Source: JAUZRW01 sp964549915
GTDB taxonomy: Bacteria; Chloroflexota; Anaerolineae; Aggregatilineales; Phototrophicaceae
Direction of reading: 5' to 3'
Assembly: GCA_964549915.1 (NCBI GenBank)
Contig: CAZJWX010000001.1
Location: forward strand, 1-64,000
Length of the DNA: 64,000 bases
Shown here piece after piece: positions 24,809 through 33,322 of this stretch (position 1 is its first letter; every line of letters begins with the position of its first letter). Below the pieces are notes generated by a model that saw nothing but the letters and a program-made list of their open reading frames with translations, did not search any database and was not told the DNA's origin. The translations under genes were made by a program, and so were the position numbers.

Positions 24809-25627
24809 ATGAAACTGGTGACATATCAAGCGCTGACAGGTGAACTGGATGTAGCCGAAGAGCGCGACGGCTCACTGTATGCGTTGGGGTATCAGCATAC
24901 GATGCGTGAGCTGGCGGCCTATGGAGAACTGCCGCAGCGCGTGGATACCCACAAAATCATGAAGCACGATGGCGTCGTAGTGCCGCTTATCCCGCGCAAA
25001 ATTCTCTGTGTGGGGCGCAATTACGCTGCTCACGCTGCCGAGATGAAGAACGAAGTCCCCAGCCAGCCGCTGATCTTCAGCAAATTCCCCACCAGCGTGA
25101 TCGGCTCCGGCGAGACGATTCGTTGGTCAACCGGAGTAACGCAGCAAGTCGATTGGGAGGGCGAACTGGCCGTCGTCATCGGCAAGACAGCGCGTAACAT
25201 TCGCGAAGATGAGGCGTACGACCACATCTTCGGCTATACCATCGCCAACGATGTCAGTGCACGCGACCTGCAATCGAGCGAGTCGCAGTGGACTCGTGCC
25301 AAAGGGCTGGATACTTTCTGCCCGATTGGCCCCGTCATTGTTACCCGTGACGAAATCGCTGATCCACACAACTTGCATATCAAAACGGAAGTCAACGGCG
25401 AGACGATGCAGGATGGGCACACAGGCGACATGATTTTCAAGATTCCCTACCTGGTGGCCTACCTCTCGCAGACGTTCACCCTCGAACCCGGCGATTTGAT
25501 CCTGACCGGAACGCCAGCCGGGGTGGGCAAAGGGATGAATCCGCCGCGCTTCCTGAATGATGGGGATGAAGTGCGCGTGACCATCGAAGGCATCGGCACG
25601 CTGGAAAACACCTGTGCGATCGCTTGA
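24809..25627 (+). CDS. Fumarylacetoacetate hydrolase-family protein
   Basis: 272 residues of the FAH superfamily, whose members cleave or decarboxylate 2-oxo acids using Mg or Mn. The metal site is visible as VDWEGELAVVIG and the Asp of NDVSARDLQ, with the downstream GDLILTGTPAGVGKG loop. The N-terminal 60 residues form the short lid domain found in 5-carboxymethyl-2-hydroxymuconate isomerase or acylpyruvase-type members. GGAGGG just before ATG 24809 decides the start among three candidates. No aromatic degradation genes are linked, so the substrate is open; acylpyruvase or oxaloacetate decarboxylase activity is plausible. Confidence 0.88.
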   Translation: MKLVTYQALTGELDVAEERDGSLYALGYQHTMRELAAYGELPQRVDTHKIMKHDGVVVPLIPRKILCVGRNYAAHAAEMKNEVPSQPLIFSKFPTSVIGSGETIRWSTGVTQQVDWEGELAVVIGKTARNIREDEAYDHIFGYTIANDVSARDLQSSESQWTRAKGLDTFCPIGPVIVTRDEIADPHNLHIKTEVNGETMQDGHTGDMIFKIPYLVAYLSQTFTLEPGDLILTGTPAGVGKGMNPPRFLNDGDEVRVTIEGIGTLENTCAIA

Positions 25628-25796
25628 CGCACGCTATATGACGGAGTGGGCGATTCCAGAGCCGGGTTGCCCGCTCGCGCACGTTCTGGGAACGCGCCCC
25701 ATTTTGCAACGCTTAACACCTTCTTAAACGATCTCCCCACAAGTTATAAAACTCGTCCTGCAAACTACCCATCGCTGACAACAGTACTCCATTCCG

Positions 25797-25808
25797 CAAT
25801 CTAGATTG
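25797..25808. promoter_or_regulatory. Palindrome before the ABC permease gene
   Basis: CAATCTAGATTG is a perfect 12-bp palindrome 24 bases upstream of the first permease start codon. Its position fits an operator. It does not match the palindrome before the binding-protein gene. Confidence 0.3.
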
Positions 25809-25832
25809 TAAGCAAGGGCAGGACTACGTTTC

Positions 25833-27269
25833 ATGGCATCTACCACGACTTCGCCGCCACGCCGCGCTGAGGGTCGTTATCGCGTCAGCGAGCGACTCGG
25901 CGACAATATCACAGGCTGGTTATTCATCTCCCCTGCCGTACTTCTCATCGGTATCTTCGGCATTTTTCCGATCGGCTACGCGGCCTGGATGAGTATGCAC
26001 GGGCGTCGCACGCGCCCCGAACAATTTTTCTGTAATCAGAGCGGTGAATTCATCCTCGCGGACTGCTTCCGGAATTACACGGAAATCGTCGGTGATTGGT
26101 TCGGCGCTTTTTTGTTCGTCTTCGGCATTGTTGTCATCGTCTCTGCATACTGGTTGTGGGCGGGGGACAAGCACGTCTTCACCAGGGACTTTGGTGCGCT
26201 GCGGCTGCGCCAGAAGATTGTACGCGCCACGCTTCCTGTGCTACTGCTGATCGCGACCTTCCTTTTCGGGCGCAACATCCTGAGCCTGCTGGGTCAGGGC
26301 GCGGTTGTGGAAGCCATCCCGCAGGTTCTCTTCGGCTTTGCTTCAATCGGCATTGCCGGGTGGTTGGTCGGTATGGCTCATAACAGCGGCTTCGCCAAGA
26401 AACCCCGTGAGCGTGAGCTGCGCGACGGTGTGCTGCGCCTGGTGCTGGCCTTTATTGTGCTGGGTGTGGGCATGTTCTTCACGGCGAACGGCTACGGGCT
26501 GATGATCTCGACGGGCAATGAGGATTTCGTGCGCGGCCTGTCGATCACCTTCTATTATGCCTTCGGCAGCATTCCCTTGCAGTTGGCTCTGGCACTTGTG
26601 CTGGCCTACGTTCTCTACCAGAACATCAAGGGCAAGGAAGTCTTCCGCATGATCTTCTTTCTGCCCTACGTGACGCCGACCGTCGCATCGGCGGTGATCT
26701 TCGGCATCATCTTCAACGCGCGCGGCGGGCTGGCAAATTCCTTTCTAGAGTCGATCGGCCTGGAAGCCCAGAAGTGGACACAAGAATCAGAAGCCGCTTT
26801 CAACATCATCTTCGGTACCAACCTGGAGGGCTTCATCGCGGGACCGAGCCTGGCGCTGGTGACGATCATCATCCTGGGTATCTGGACGTATACGGGTTAC
26901 AACGCCGTGATCTTCCTGGCGGGGCTGGGGCAGATTCCCAGCGACCTCTACGAAGCCGCCAAAGTCGACGGTGCCAATAGCTGGCATCTCTTCCGACACA
27001 TCACGCTGCCGCTGCTGTCGCCGATCACGTTCTACCTTTCTGTATTGGGCTTCATCGGGACGTTCAAAGCCTTCAACACGATCTTTGTGATGCGGCAGGT
27101 ACAGGCATTCGGTACCGTCGATACGGCGAGTATCGTCGTCTACGACACCTTCAAGATCGCATCGCAGTACGGGATGGCGACCGCGCAGGCGATCTTGCTC
27201 TTCATGGTCATCCTGGGTCTGACGCAGATTCAACGCACGTTCTTCGAAAGCAAGGTGTTCTATGGCTGA
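25833..27269 (+). CDS. Sugar ABC transporter permease, MalF-like, enlarged N-terminal membrane part
   Basis: Inner-membrane permease of a carbohydrate uptake ABC transporter (CUT1 class). The C-terminal half has the transmembrane core and the EAA loop EAAKVDGANSWHLFRHITLPLL that docks the ATPase. At 478 residues it is much longer than the usual 290-320; the extra part lies after helix 1 and contains about three additional hydrophobic segments (around residues 85-105, 130-150 and 165-185), an arrangement reminiscent of MalF. AGGA about ten bases before the ATG is the ribosome site. It overlaps the second permease gene by eight bases, so the two are translationally coupled. Confidence 0.9.
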   Translation: MASTTTSPPRRAEGRYRVSERLGDNITGWLFISPAVLLIGIFGIFPIGYAAWMSMHGRRTRPEQFFCNQSGEFILADCFRNYTEIVGDWFGAFLFVFGIVVIVSAYWLWAGDKHVFTRDFGALRLRQKIVRATLPVLLLIATFLFGRNILSLLGQGAVVEAIPQVLFGFASIGIAGWLVGMAHNSGFAKKPRERELRDGVLRLVLAFIVLGVGMFFTANGYGLMISTGNEDFVRGLSITFYYAFGSIPLQLALALVLAYVLYQNIKGKEVFRMIFFLPYVTPTVASAVIFGIIFNARGGLANSFLESIGLEAQKWTQESEAAFNIIFGTNLEGFIAGPSLALVTIIILGIWTYTGYNAVIFLAGLGQIPSDLYEAAKVDGANSWHLFRHITLPLLSPITFYLSVLGFIGTFKAFNTIFVMRQVQAFGTVDTASIVVYDTFKIASQYGMATAQAILLFMVILGLTQIQRTFFESKVFYG

Positions 27270-28200
27270 AATCGTCGAGACCAACGAGAACAACCGCATC
27301 CCTTTCTGGCAAACTGTCCGCGAACGCCGCAACCGTATCCTCGGCGAATTCGTGATGTACGTGGTGCTGATCTTCTTCGCGCTGGTGGCGCTGATGCCTT
27401 TCGCCTGGATGATCTCGACCTCGTTGATGACCAATGGCGAAGCCCAGGCCGCCAAGCGCCTGATTCCGCAGACGCCGCAGTGGGAGAATTACGAAGAAGC
27501 CTGGAACGAAGCCAACTTCGGCGAATACTTCCTGAACAGTTCAATCATCGCGGCGGTTTCCATCGCGGGGACGCTTTTCATCTGCGTGCTGGCGGGGTAT
27601 GCCTTCGCACGCATCAACTTCGTCGGGCGCAATGTGATGTTCGCGGTGGTACTGGCAACGTTGATGATCCCCGAATCAGTCGTCATGGTTCCCAATTTCT
27701 TGATCATTACAGCCAATATCTTCCCGCTGCCGAATCTGACGGATGTACCGCCCTTCATCATTTTTGAAGGCACATGGCTCGACAGCTTGCAGGGTCTCAC
27801 GATCCCCTTCCTGGCGAGCGCCTTCAGCATCTTCTTGCTGCGGCAGTTCTTCGCGCAGATTCCGCATGAATTGTGGGAAGCCGCCAAGCTGGATGGTGCG
27901 GGGCACCTGCGCTTCCTGGTGCAGGTCTGCCTGCCAATTGCGCGTCCGGCGGTGATGACCGTCGCCCTACTGACCTTCATCGGCTCCTGGAACGCCTTCC
28001 TCTGGCCGCTGATTATCACGCGCACGGATGAATGGCGTCCGGCAGTGCTGGGTCTGTATACCTTCCAGTCGGAGGCCGGGTCAGAGATCAACCTGATGAT
28101 GGCGGGGTCGTTCATCACCATCATCCCGATTTTGATCCTGTATTTCTTGACGCAGAAATCCTTCACCGAAGGGCTGGCAACTTCCGGCCTGAAGGGATAA
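27262..28200 (+). CDS. Sugar ABC transporter permease, MalG-like
   Basis: 312 residues, six predicted helices, partner of the upstream permease. The docking motif EAAKLDGAGHLRFLVQVCLPI is intact and the N-terminal MISTSLMTNGEA loop and GSWNAFLWPLIIT segment are typical of MalG relatives. The start overlaps the end of the first permease gene by eight bases. The binding-protein gene follows after a 200-base gap that holds a repeat and an operator-like palindrome. No ATPase gene is linked; a shared MsmX/UgpC-type ATPase from elsewhere is expected. Confidence 0.92.
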   Translation: MAEIVETNENNRIPFWQTVRERRNRILGEFVMYVVLIFFALVALMPFAWMISTSLMTNGEAQAAKRLIPQTPQWENYEEAWNEANFGEYFLNSSIIAAVSIAGTLFICVLAGYAFARINFVGRNVMFAVVLATLMIPESVVMVPNFLIITANIFPLPNLTDVPPFIIFEGTWLDSLQGLTIPFLASAFSIFLLRQFFAQIPHELWEAAKLDGAGHLRFLVQVCLPIARPAVMTVALLTFIGSWNAFLWPLIITRTDEWRPAVLGLYTFQSEAGSEINLMMAGSFITIIPILILYFLTQKSFTEGLATSGLKG

Positions 28201-28212
28201 GTCAGGGTAGGG

Positions 28213-28265
28213 GAGTGCCCGTGTGCGCTTCCCTTCGGCGGGCGACCACACGGGGTCGCCCCTAC
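28213..28265. repeat. GGGCGACC/GGTCGCCC hairpin repeat, copy 2
   Basis: Matches 18518-18567: begins GAGTGCCCG, contains GCGCTTCC, and ends in the same perfect 8-bp stem (28240-28247 with 28254-28261) and CTAC. It lies just after the MalG-like gene and could also stop or slow transcription between permease and binding-protein genes. Confidence 0.75.
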
Positions 28266-28365
28266 GGAGTATGGGACAGGGTCAGCAAGCGCAGTGAATG
28301 CGCCCTGGCAATCCGTTGAGGGAGTGGTTCCAACGAGGATCACGCGACCACCTCATCGTTATTCG

Positions 28366-28377
28366 TAACACGTGTTA
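28366..28377. promoter_or_regulatory. LacI-type operator candidate before the binding-protein gene
   Basis: TAACACGTGTTA is a perfect 12-bp palindrome with the central CG that LacI/GalR-family operators have. It lies 24 bases upstream of the start codon and 8 bases before the AGGAGG ribosome site. No LacI-family gene is in the window. Confidence 0.5.
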
Positions 28378-28400
28378 ACGCCTTAGGAGGGCACACACAT

Positions 28401-29897
28401 ATGAAGAAGTTCACTCTGTTCGTCGTTGCATTGCTGGTAGCTATGCTGGCAGTCGTTCCCGCTTTCGCTCAGGATCGTGATTACGATGCCATTGACCCGG
28501 CTGCACTGGAAGGCGTTGAGGTCGATTTCTGGTATCAGCACAGCAGCTTCCGCGCTGTTCAGCTCGAAGCGATGATCGCCGTCTTCAACAACCCGGATGT
28601 GAACGTTGAAGAATTCCTGGCGACCCAGGATGCTGAGCTGGAAGAAGCTGAAGTCGCTCGCGTCGGCGAAATCATCGAAGGGCTGCGCGACGTTGCTCGT
28701 GAATACAATCCCTACGGCATCGTTGTGAACGGTTCCTTCCAGGGTGGTTATGGCGAAATCTTCGAAAAGATGCTGCTCGGCATCGAAGCTGGCGAACTGC
28801 CGGAACTCGTAGTGGCCTACCAGAACCAGGCCGCGACCTACGAACTGGATGATGCCATCCTCGACATGACCCCGCTGGTCACCAGCGAAACCTGGGGTCT
28901 GGCCGAAGACGAAGTCGATGACTTCTTCCAGGGCTTCTACAGCGCAGATGTCTTCCCGACCTTCGACGGCGCGCGCCTGGGCTTCCCCCCGAACCGCTCC
29001 ATGGAAGTGATGTACTTCAACCAGGACTGGCTGGCTGAACTGGAAGCTGCTGGTGCCATCAGCTTCAGCGGTGCCCCCCAGAACCCGGAACAGTTCCGTG
29101 AAGCGGCTTGCGCTGCGGTCAACAACCCCTTCAGCGCTGCTGCTGGCGAAGCTGCCCCGCTGGGTTACCAGTTGAGCGTTGATGCTTCCCGCTACGCAAG
29201 CTGGACGTTCGCTTTCGGTGGCGATATCTTCGACTACGAAGCTGGCGAATACGACCTGGACAGCGAAGCTGCTGTTGAAGCGATGACCTTCCTGCAGGGT
29301 CTGTTCGCGGACGGCTGCGCTGGCTTCATCACCGAACGCTTCGGCGACCAGGCTGCCTTCGGTCGTGGCGAACTGCTCTTCACCGTCGGCTCCAGCTCCG
29401 GCCTGCCCTTCTACGGCCTGGCTGTGAACGGCGCTTACGAAGATGTGGACGCTGAACCCTTCACCTGGAACGTCGGCCCGGTTCCGTACGTGACCGAAGC
29501 CCCGCAGCAGAACATCTACGGCGCGTCCGTCAGCATCGTGGAAAGCACCCCCGAAGAAGAACTGGCGACCTGGATCTTCATCAAGTACTACACCGATGCT
29601 CGCGTGCAGCGCTACTGGGCAGAAGCTTCCAACTACTTCCCGGTTCGCGAAAGTGTTGCGGGTGAACTGGATGCTAGCGGCTACTTCGAAGCCAACCCGG
29701 CTTACCAGAGCGCCTTCAACCTGCTGGAATTTGGCCGCACCGAACCGCCGGTTCCGGGCTACGACTTCGTCCGCACCGACATGGAAGAAACCATGGCCTT
29801 CCTGATGGAAAACACCGACGAAGATGTGGCGGCTGCGCTGGCTGAACTCAACGTTCGCGCCAACGAAAACCTGACGGAACTCACTGGCGGCATGTAA
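28401..29897 (+). CDS. ABC transporter substrate-binding protein (extracellular, family 1)
   Basis: Exported solute-binding protein of the sugar uptake system, 498 residues. Residues 1-23 are a signal peptide ending AFA-Q; there is no lipobox, so it is not an obvious lipoprotein although membrane tethering is usual in bacteria lacking an outer membrane. The mature start reads VEVDFWYQHSS, and later SMEVMYFNQDWL and ARYASWTFAFGG-type segments are typical of CUT1 binding proteins. TTAGGAGGG before the ATG is the strongest ribosome site in the cassette. Codon choice is strikingly uniform (Glu almost always GAA, Leu nearly always CTG), unlike the permeases, which indicates very high expression. 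A terminator follows within 30 bases. Confidence 0.93.
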   Translation: MKKFTLFVVALLVAMLAVVPAFAQDRDYDAIDPAALEGVEVDFWYQHSSFRAVQLEAMIAVFNNPDVNVEEFLATQDAELEEAEVARVGEIIEGLRDVAREYNPYGIVVNGSFQGGYGEIFEKMLLGIEAGELPELVVAYQNQAATYELDDAILDMTPLVTSETWGLAEDEVDDFFQGFYSADVFPTFDGARLGFPPNRSMEVMYFNQDWLAELEAAGAISFSGAPQNPEQFREAACAAVNNPFSAAAGEAAPLGYQLSVDASRYASWTFAFGGDIFDYEAGEYDLDSEAAVEAMTFLQGLFADGCAGFITERFGDQAAFGRGELLFTVGSSSGLPFYGLAVNGAYEDVDAEPFTWNVGPVPYVTEAPQQNIYGASVSIVESTPEEELATWIFIKYYTDARVQRYWAEASNYFPVRESVAGELDASGYFEANPAYQSAFNLLEFGRTEPPVPGYDFVRTDMEETMAFLMENTDEDVAAALAELNVRANENLTELTGGM

Positions 29898-29922
29898 GTT
29901 GCCCTCTATGCAGTACGACAAG

Positions 29923-29950
29923 AAGCCTCGCCCTGTGCGGGGCTTTTTTG
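29923..29950 (+). terminator. Rho-independent terminator of the binding-protein gene
   Basis: Stem AAGCCTCGC/GCGGGGCTT (seven to nine pairs, one G-T; 29923-29931 with 29937-29945, loop 29932-29936) followed by a six-T run at 29944-29949. Confidence 0.88.
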
Positions 29951-30063
29951 ATTCCGATGTCGGATTTGCCCCAGGTCAGGCCGCTGCAAGTATTTTTGAT
30001 GAAAATTAAGTAGTATTACACAGCGCGGCGCACCATGCGCCTATCAACCCGGGGAGGGGTCTC

Positions 30064-30603
30064 ATGAATCGCCTGGTTCTCATTGTCGGTGCACTACTCG
30101 TCGTCGCTGTCCTGGTTGCGGGGGGGATCTTGCTCCTATCGCGGGAGACAGTGACGACGACCACTACCGTCTTTCTTTCCGAGGCGGATTTGCTGGCGTC
30201 CATCGAATTTGCGGAGACGGACAGCGCAACGCTGGGCTTCGTAGATGAGACGTTGATGGCTGATGTCGCCGGAATCACCATTGCCGATGGGCAAATCACG
30301 CTTGTGGGTACCTTCGCCTGCGCGGCAGGTCGCATGACAGAAGTGCAAGAGGGCAGCATCAGCCTGGGAATCTCGTTGGACGAGGCGGATGGACTGGCAG
30401 TCGTGCCGCGTGCTGTTGATGTCGCCTGCGTTACGGACGAGGCATCCCTCGACGAATTCACGCAGCGGTTCGGCGATGAACTCGCGCTGCTGGTTGCGGA
30501 TGTGACCGAGGGTGGCAGCGTATCGACGGTCACCTTCGCCGAAGTACGAGCCGAAGAGGGGCGGCTCTCCTTCGATGTGGAACTGGTCGCGCCTGCGTCC
30601 TAG
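30064..30603 (+). CDS. Membrane-anchored hypothetical protein, 179 residues
   Basis: One N-terminal helix (residues 5-26, LVLIVGALLVVAVLVAGGILLL) anchors an extracytoplasmic domain of about 150 residues. The domain is acidic, with the pattern VTTTTTVFLSEADLLASI and repeated TL-x-x-G-x-F strands that suggest a lipid- or ligand-binding beta sheet, but no family is recognised. GGGGAGGGG upstream supports the ATG. Its last four bases overlap the end of the convergent pentapeptide-repeat gene, so no terminator separates the two. Confidence 0.65.
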   Translation: MNRLVLIVGALLVVAVLVAGGILLLSRETVTTTTTVFLSEADLLASIEFAETDSATLGFVDETLMADVAGITIADGQITLVGTFACAAGRMTEVQEGSISLGISLDEADGLAVVPRAVDVACVTDEASLDEFTQRFGDELALLVADVTEGGSVSTVTFAEVRAEEGRLSFDVELVAPAS

Positions 30604-31229
30604 CGTCTGGCTGCTTCGGCAACGCGGGCACGCATCGCCTCCCGGTTCAGTCGTTCTCCTGGCAGCGGATAGTAGAGGCGGTGTGCGGCATCGTGTTTGC
30701 CCAGGAGGGGGACACCCCATCTCAGGCGCAGGGTATTGGTCGCCCCCAGCGCTGCCTCGTAGTCCGGGTGTCGTGGATCGCTGAAGCGCCGTAGATCAGT
30801 CTCTGCTGTCCAGCGCGTACCATCGGGCAGGGTGATGTGCCCGGTTTGCCAGTCCGCCGTATCAAAATGGGTGCCGATCAATGATGCCCCGGCGAAGCAG
30901 GCTCCACGCAGCATCGTGCCGGAGCAGTTGGCTTCCCAGAGGAATGCGCCGGAGCAATCCGCCTCTTGTAGGTTTGCCCCGCTGAGATTCGCCCAGCGCA
31001 GTCCCGTATGGTGCAGCGTTGCAGCGGTGAGGTCAGCGCCGGAAAGATCGCTGTGCTGGAAATCCGCCCTGCACAAATCCGCACGGGGCAGGGCGGCGCC
31101 GGAAAGGTCGCAGTGGGTGAGCGTTGCGCCGCGCAAGGCATCATCGCGCAGCAGCGCATCGAGCAGGGGTTGGCGTTGGGCAGGGGTCGCCGCTGTTTGC
31201 AATTGGGACAGGAGTGCAGCGTGGGACAT
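30600..31229 (-). CDS. Pentapeptide-repeat protein
   Basis: About 209 residues. The central part (roughly residues 30-130) is a run of A(D/N)LxG-type pentapeptides (for example ATLTHCDLSGAAL, ADLCRADFQHSDLSGADL, ANLSGANL), which fold into a right-handed quadrilateral beta-helix. The C-terminal 80 residues (LPDGTRWTAETDLRRFSDP onward) are non-repeat. Some pentapeptide proteins mimic DNA and protect gyrase, but many have no known role, and there is no evidence for either here. ATG 31229 is used; ATG 31253 is an alternative with no better ribosome site. It lies 41-65 bases after the EcsC-like gene on the same strand and is probably cotranscribed. Confidence 0.8.
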   Translation of the reverse strand: MSHAALLSQLQTAATPAQRQPLLDALLRDDALRGATLTHCDLSGAALPRADLCRADFQHSDLSGADLTAATLHHTGLRWANLSGANLQEADCSGAFLWEANCSGTMLRGACFAGASLIGTHFDTADWQTGHITLPDGTRWTAETDLRRFSDPRHPDYEAALGATNTLRLRWGVPLLGKHDAAHRLYYPLPGERLNREAMRARVAEAARR

Positions 31230-31294
31230 CAGCTCACTTTCGCAGGAGGACATCCGGGGGACGGATCGCAGCGTTACCCCCGGCTGGTTGGTTC

Positions 31295-32137
31295 TCAGGC
31301 TTCGGCCTCTTTGCGCTGCAAACTCGCGCGCAGCAGGGGATTATCGTAATACTTCTGCGCGGTATCTGCCATCTGCGATAGCGTTTGCGCGTTGAAGAAG
31401 GCGTTGACGACCGCACCCGCCAACGGGATAAAGCCCATGACCATGCGTGCCGGAACGCGTGCGCTGATGCGTGCGGCGAGTCGCAGGGCGAGCCGGGTGC
31501 TGATGCGACGGCTCATCGGCTTCTCGAAGAGATTGATGGGTTGGGGTTGCCGTGCACTGGCGGAGAGGATCAACTCCTGCGCACGATCCTGCCCAGAAAT
31601 CGCCCGGACGAGGGTCTGTGCACGTTCATCGCCGCTGAAATCGTGCGCCAGCGTTTCCAGCACGCGCAGCGTCTCCATGACGATGTTCTGCTGATCCAGG
31701 TGTTTCTGCAACATATCATGCAGGGCGTCCGCTCCTTCCGGCGTCAGCGCATACTCGAAGGCATCCATCGAAATCGCCAGATGGTCGATGATGTGCGCGT
31801 TGAAATACGAAGCATTTGCCCACAGCGCGAGGATATTGCGCAGGTCGGAGAACTGCGAAGTCTCCACCACATAGACGCCTTTCAGCGCCCCAATGCCCCA
31901 GCTAATGTGCGCCATTTTGTGCATCAAGTAGCTGATACCCGCCGGGATCGTCAGGGCGTGCAGGCCGGGGATCGCCATCTCTGCGCCACCTGCAACGGCG
32001 ATTTTGGCGGTCTCTTGTTGTACCCAGCTTTCGACGCTGGGATGGTGCAGCGCGGCAGTGACGGCGTGCTGCGGATCGCCGCCCAGTTCGTCAAAGGCCA
32101 GGATGATTGCTTCGGCGATTTGTTCTTGTAACCCCAT
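31295..32137 (-). CDS. EcsC-family protein
   Basis: 280 residues. The C-terminal segment GFIPLAGAVVNAFFNAQTL followed by ADTAQKYYDNPLL matches the conserved end of EcsC-like proteins, with a preceding amphipathic basic helix (RISTRLALRLAARISARVP). The central IPGLHALTIPAGISYLMHKMAHISWGIG is the other conserved block. EcsC was named from a Bacillus ABC-transporter operon but its biochemical role is unknown; membrane association is likely through the hydrophobic segments. Upstream and divergent neighbours give no further clue; the pentapeptide-repeat gene follows. Confidence 0.72.
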   Translation of the reverse strand: MGLQEQIAEAIILAFDELGGDPQHAVTAALHHPSVESWVQQETAKIAVAGGAEMAIPGLHALTIPAGISYLMHKMAHISWGIGALKGVYVVETSQFSDLRNILALWANASYFNAHIIDHLAISMDAFEYALTPEGADALHDMLQKHLDQQNIVMETLRVLETLAHDFSGDERAQTLVRAISGQDRAQELILSASARQPQPINLFEKPMSRRISTRLALRLAARISARVPARMVMGFIPLAGAVVNAFFNAQTLSQMADTAQKYYDNPLLRASLQRKEAEA

Positions 32138-32251
32138 CGTTCCATCTTTCGTCTATGGTCTGTGCTCTTTCTATACGTACAGTACCAGATGTCGTGTTGC
32201 ATTTTTCATAGAACAACTAGAGAGAACAACGGGGGCGACCAATCCCTGCGA

Positions 32252-33136
32252 TCAGGTCATCCCCGGCACGCGCACGGTGATTGTCGTTCCCTGGTCAACC
32301 GCGCTGTGCACCTCGTACGAACCGCCGATCACTTCGATCATGCCGAAGGCAATCGGGATACCGAGGCCGCTGCCCTTATACTCGCGTACTTCGTCGCGTT
32401 CGCCCCGGAAGTAAATCGTCCCCAACTGGTCGAGTTCTTCCTGTGTCATGCCGATCCCGTTGTCTTCGATATGAATCAACAAATCGTTGCCGTCGGCTTC
32501 TGCACGGACGAGCACGCGCCCCGTCTCGGCAGGCGAGTATTGCAGGCCGTTTTCGACCAGCTTCACCAGGGCAATCGCCAGCAGCTCCCCGTCCAGGTTC
32601 AGCAGCGGCAGCCCCTGCGGAATATCCAGTTCTAGCGCCCGTCCCAGTTCTTCCGCCTGCGCAGCCAGGTCTTTCTCAATTTTGGCGGCGAGATTCTTGA
32701 ACGTTTCCATCTTGGACTGCACTTTGAGCGTGCCCTTGCGTATTTTGTTGGCGTAGCTCACATCCGCTAGCAGGCCTTCCATGCGCCGCGTATTGGTCTT
32801 GATGATGTCCAGGAATTGCTTCTGCATGTCGTTCAATTCGCCCATCGCGCCGATCATATCGGTATAGCCGCGAATGCTGGTCATGGGCGTGCGCAGTTCG
32901 TGGACAGCGTGCCCTACGAAGTAGGCTTCTTCCGCGATGTAGTCTTCCATGTCGGCGGGGACAGCCGCCGCATTCTGTGCCTCGCGCTGTTCTTCTTCGG
33001 CCTGTGCCAACAAGTGCTGGATCTCTTCAATTTGCACCGGCAGTTGGATCGGGATAATCGCGCCGGATTTGGCTGCGTCGAGCAGTTGTTCAACTTTTTC
33101 CTGAGCCGCTTGCAGCGCCCCGTTTGCGCCGGACAT
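32252..33136 (-). CDS. Soluble sensor histidine kinase
   Basis: 294 residues without membrane segments. An N-terminal coiled coil (residues 5-60, rich in Glu and Gln) leads to the H-box VGHAVHELRTPMTSIRGY (phospho-acceptor His79). The ATP-binding domain has the N-box KLVENGLQYSP, G1 IEDNGIGM, the F-box YFRGERDEV and G2 KGSGLGIPIA. No PAS or GAF sensor domain is present, so the coiled coil or a partner must sense the signal. AGGAG eight bases before the ATG fixes the start. No response regulator is adjacent, so it is an orphan kinase; it is divergent from ychF. Confidence 0.88.
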   Translation of the reverse strand: MSGANGALQAAQEKVEQLLDAAKSGAIIPIQLPVQIEEIQHLLAQAEEEQREAQNAAAVPADMEDYIAEEAYFVGHAVHELRTPMTSIRGYTDMIGAMGELNDMQKQFLDIIKTNTRRMEGLLADVSYANKIRKGTLKVQSKMETFKNLAAKIEKDLAAQAEELGRALELDIPQGLPLLNLDGELLAIALVKLVENGLQYSPAETGRVLVRAEADGNDLLIHIEDNGIGMTQEELDQLGTIYFRGERDEVREYKGSGLGIPIAFGMIEVIGGSYEVHSAVDQGTTITVRVPGMT

Positions 33137-33322
33137 GAGGCGTTCTCCTGTGGTTCGATGATCCTACACAGCACATTGTACACTGAAAGCGGCAACCGTG
33201 CCTTGAGGGGGGCGGGCGAAGATGCGAAAATAGCGGGTGCGGCGGGGCGTGTCCTGCCATGCCAACACACACATCCATTTTCGCAACATTCGTCTAACAA
33301 GGTCTGGAGGGGATTCCATCCC

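Noticed and set aside
28383..29921. 512-codon open frame opposite the sugar-binding protein gene
   Set aside because: It is fully antisense to a clear secreted binding protein with a strong ribosome site; it arises from that gene's uniform codon use and has no recognisable domain.
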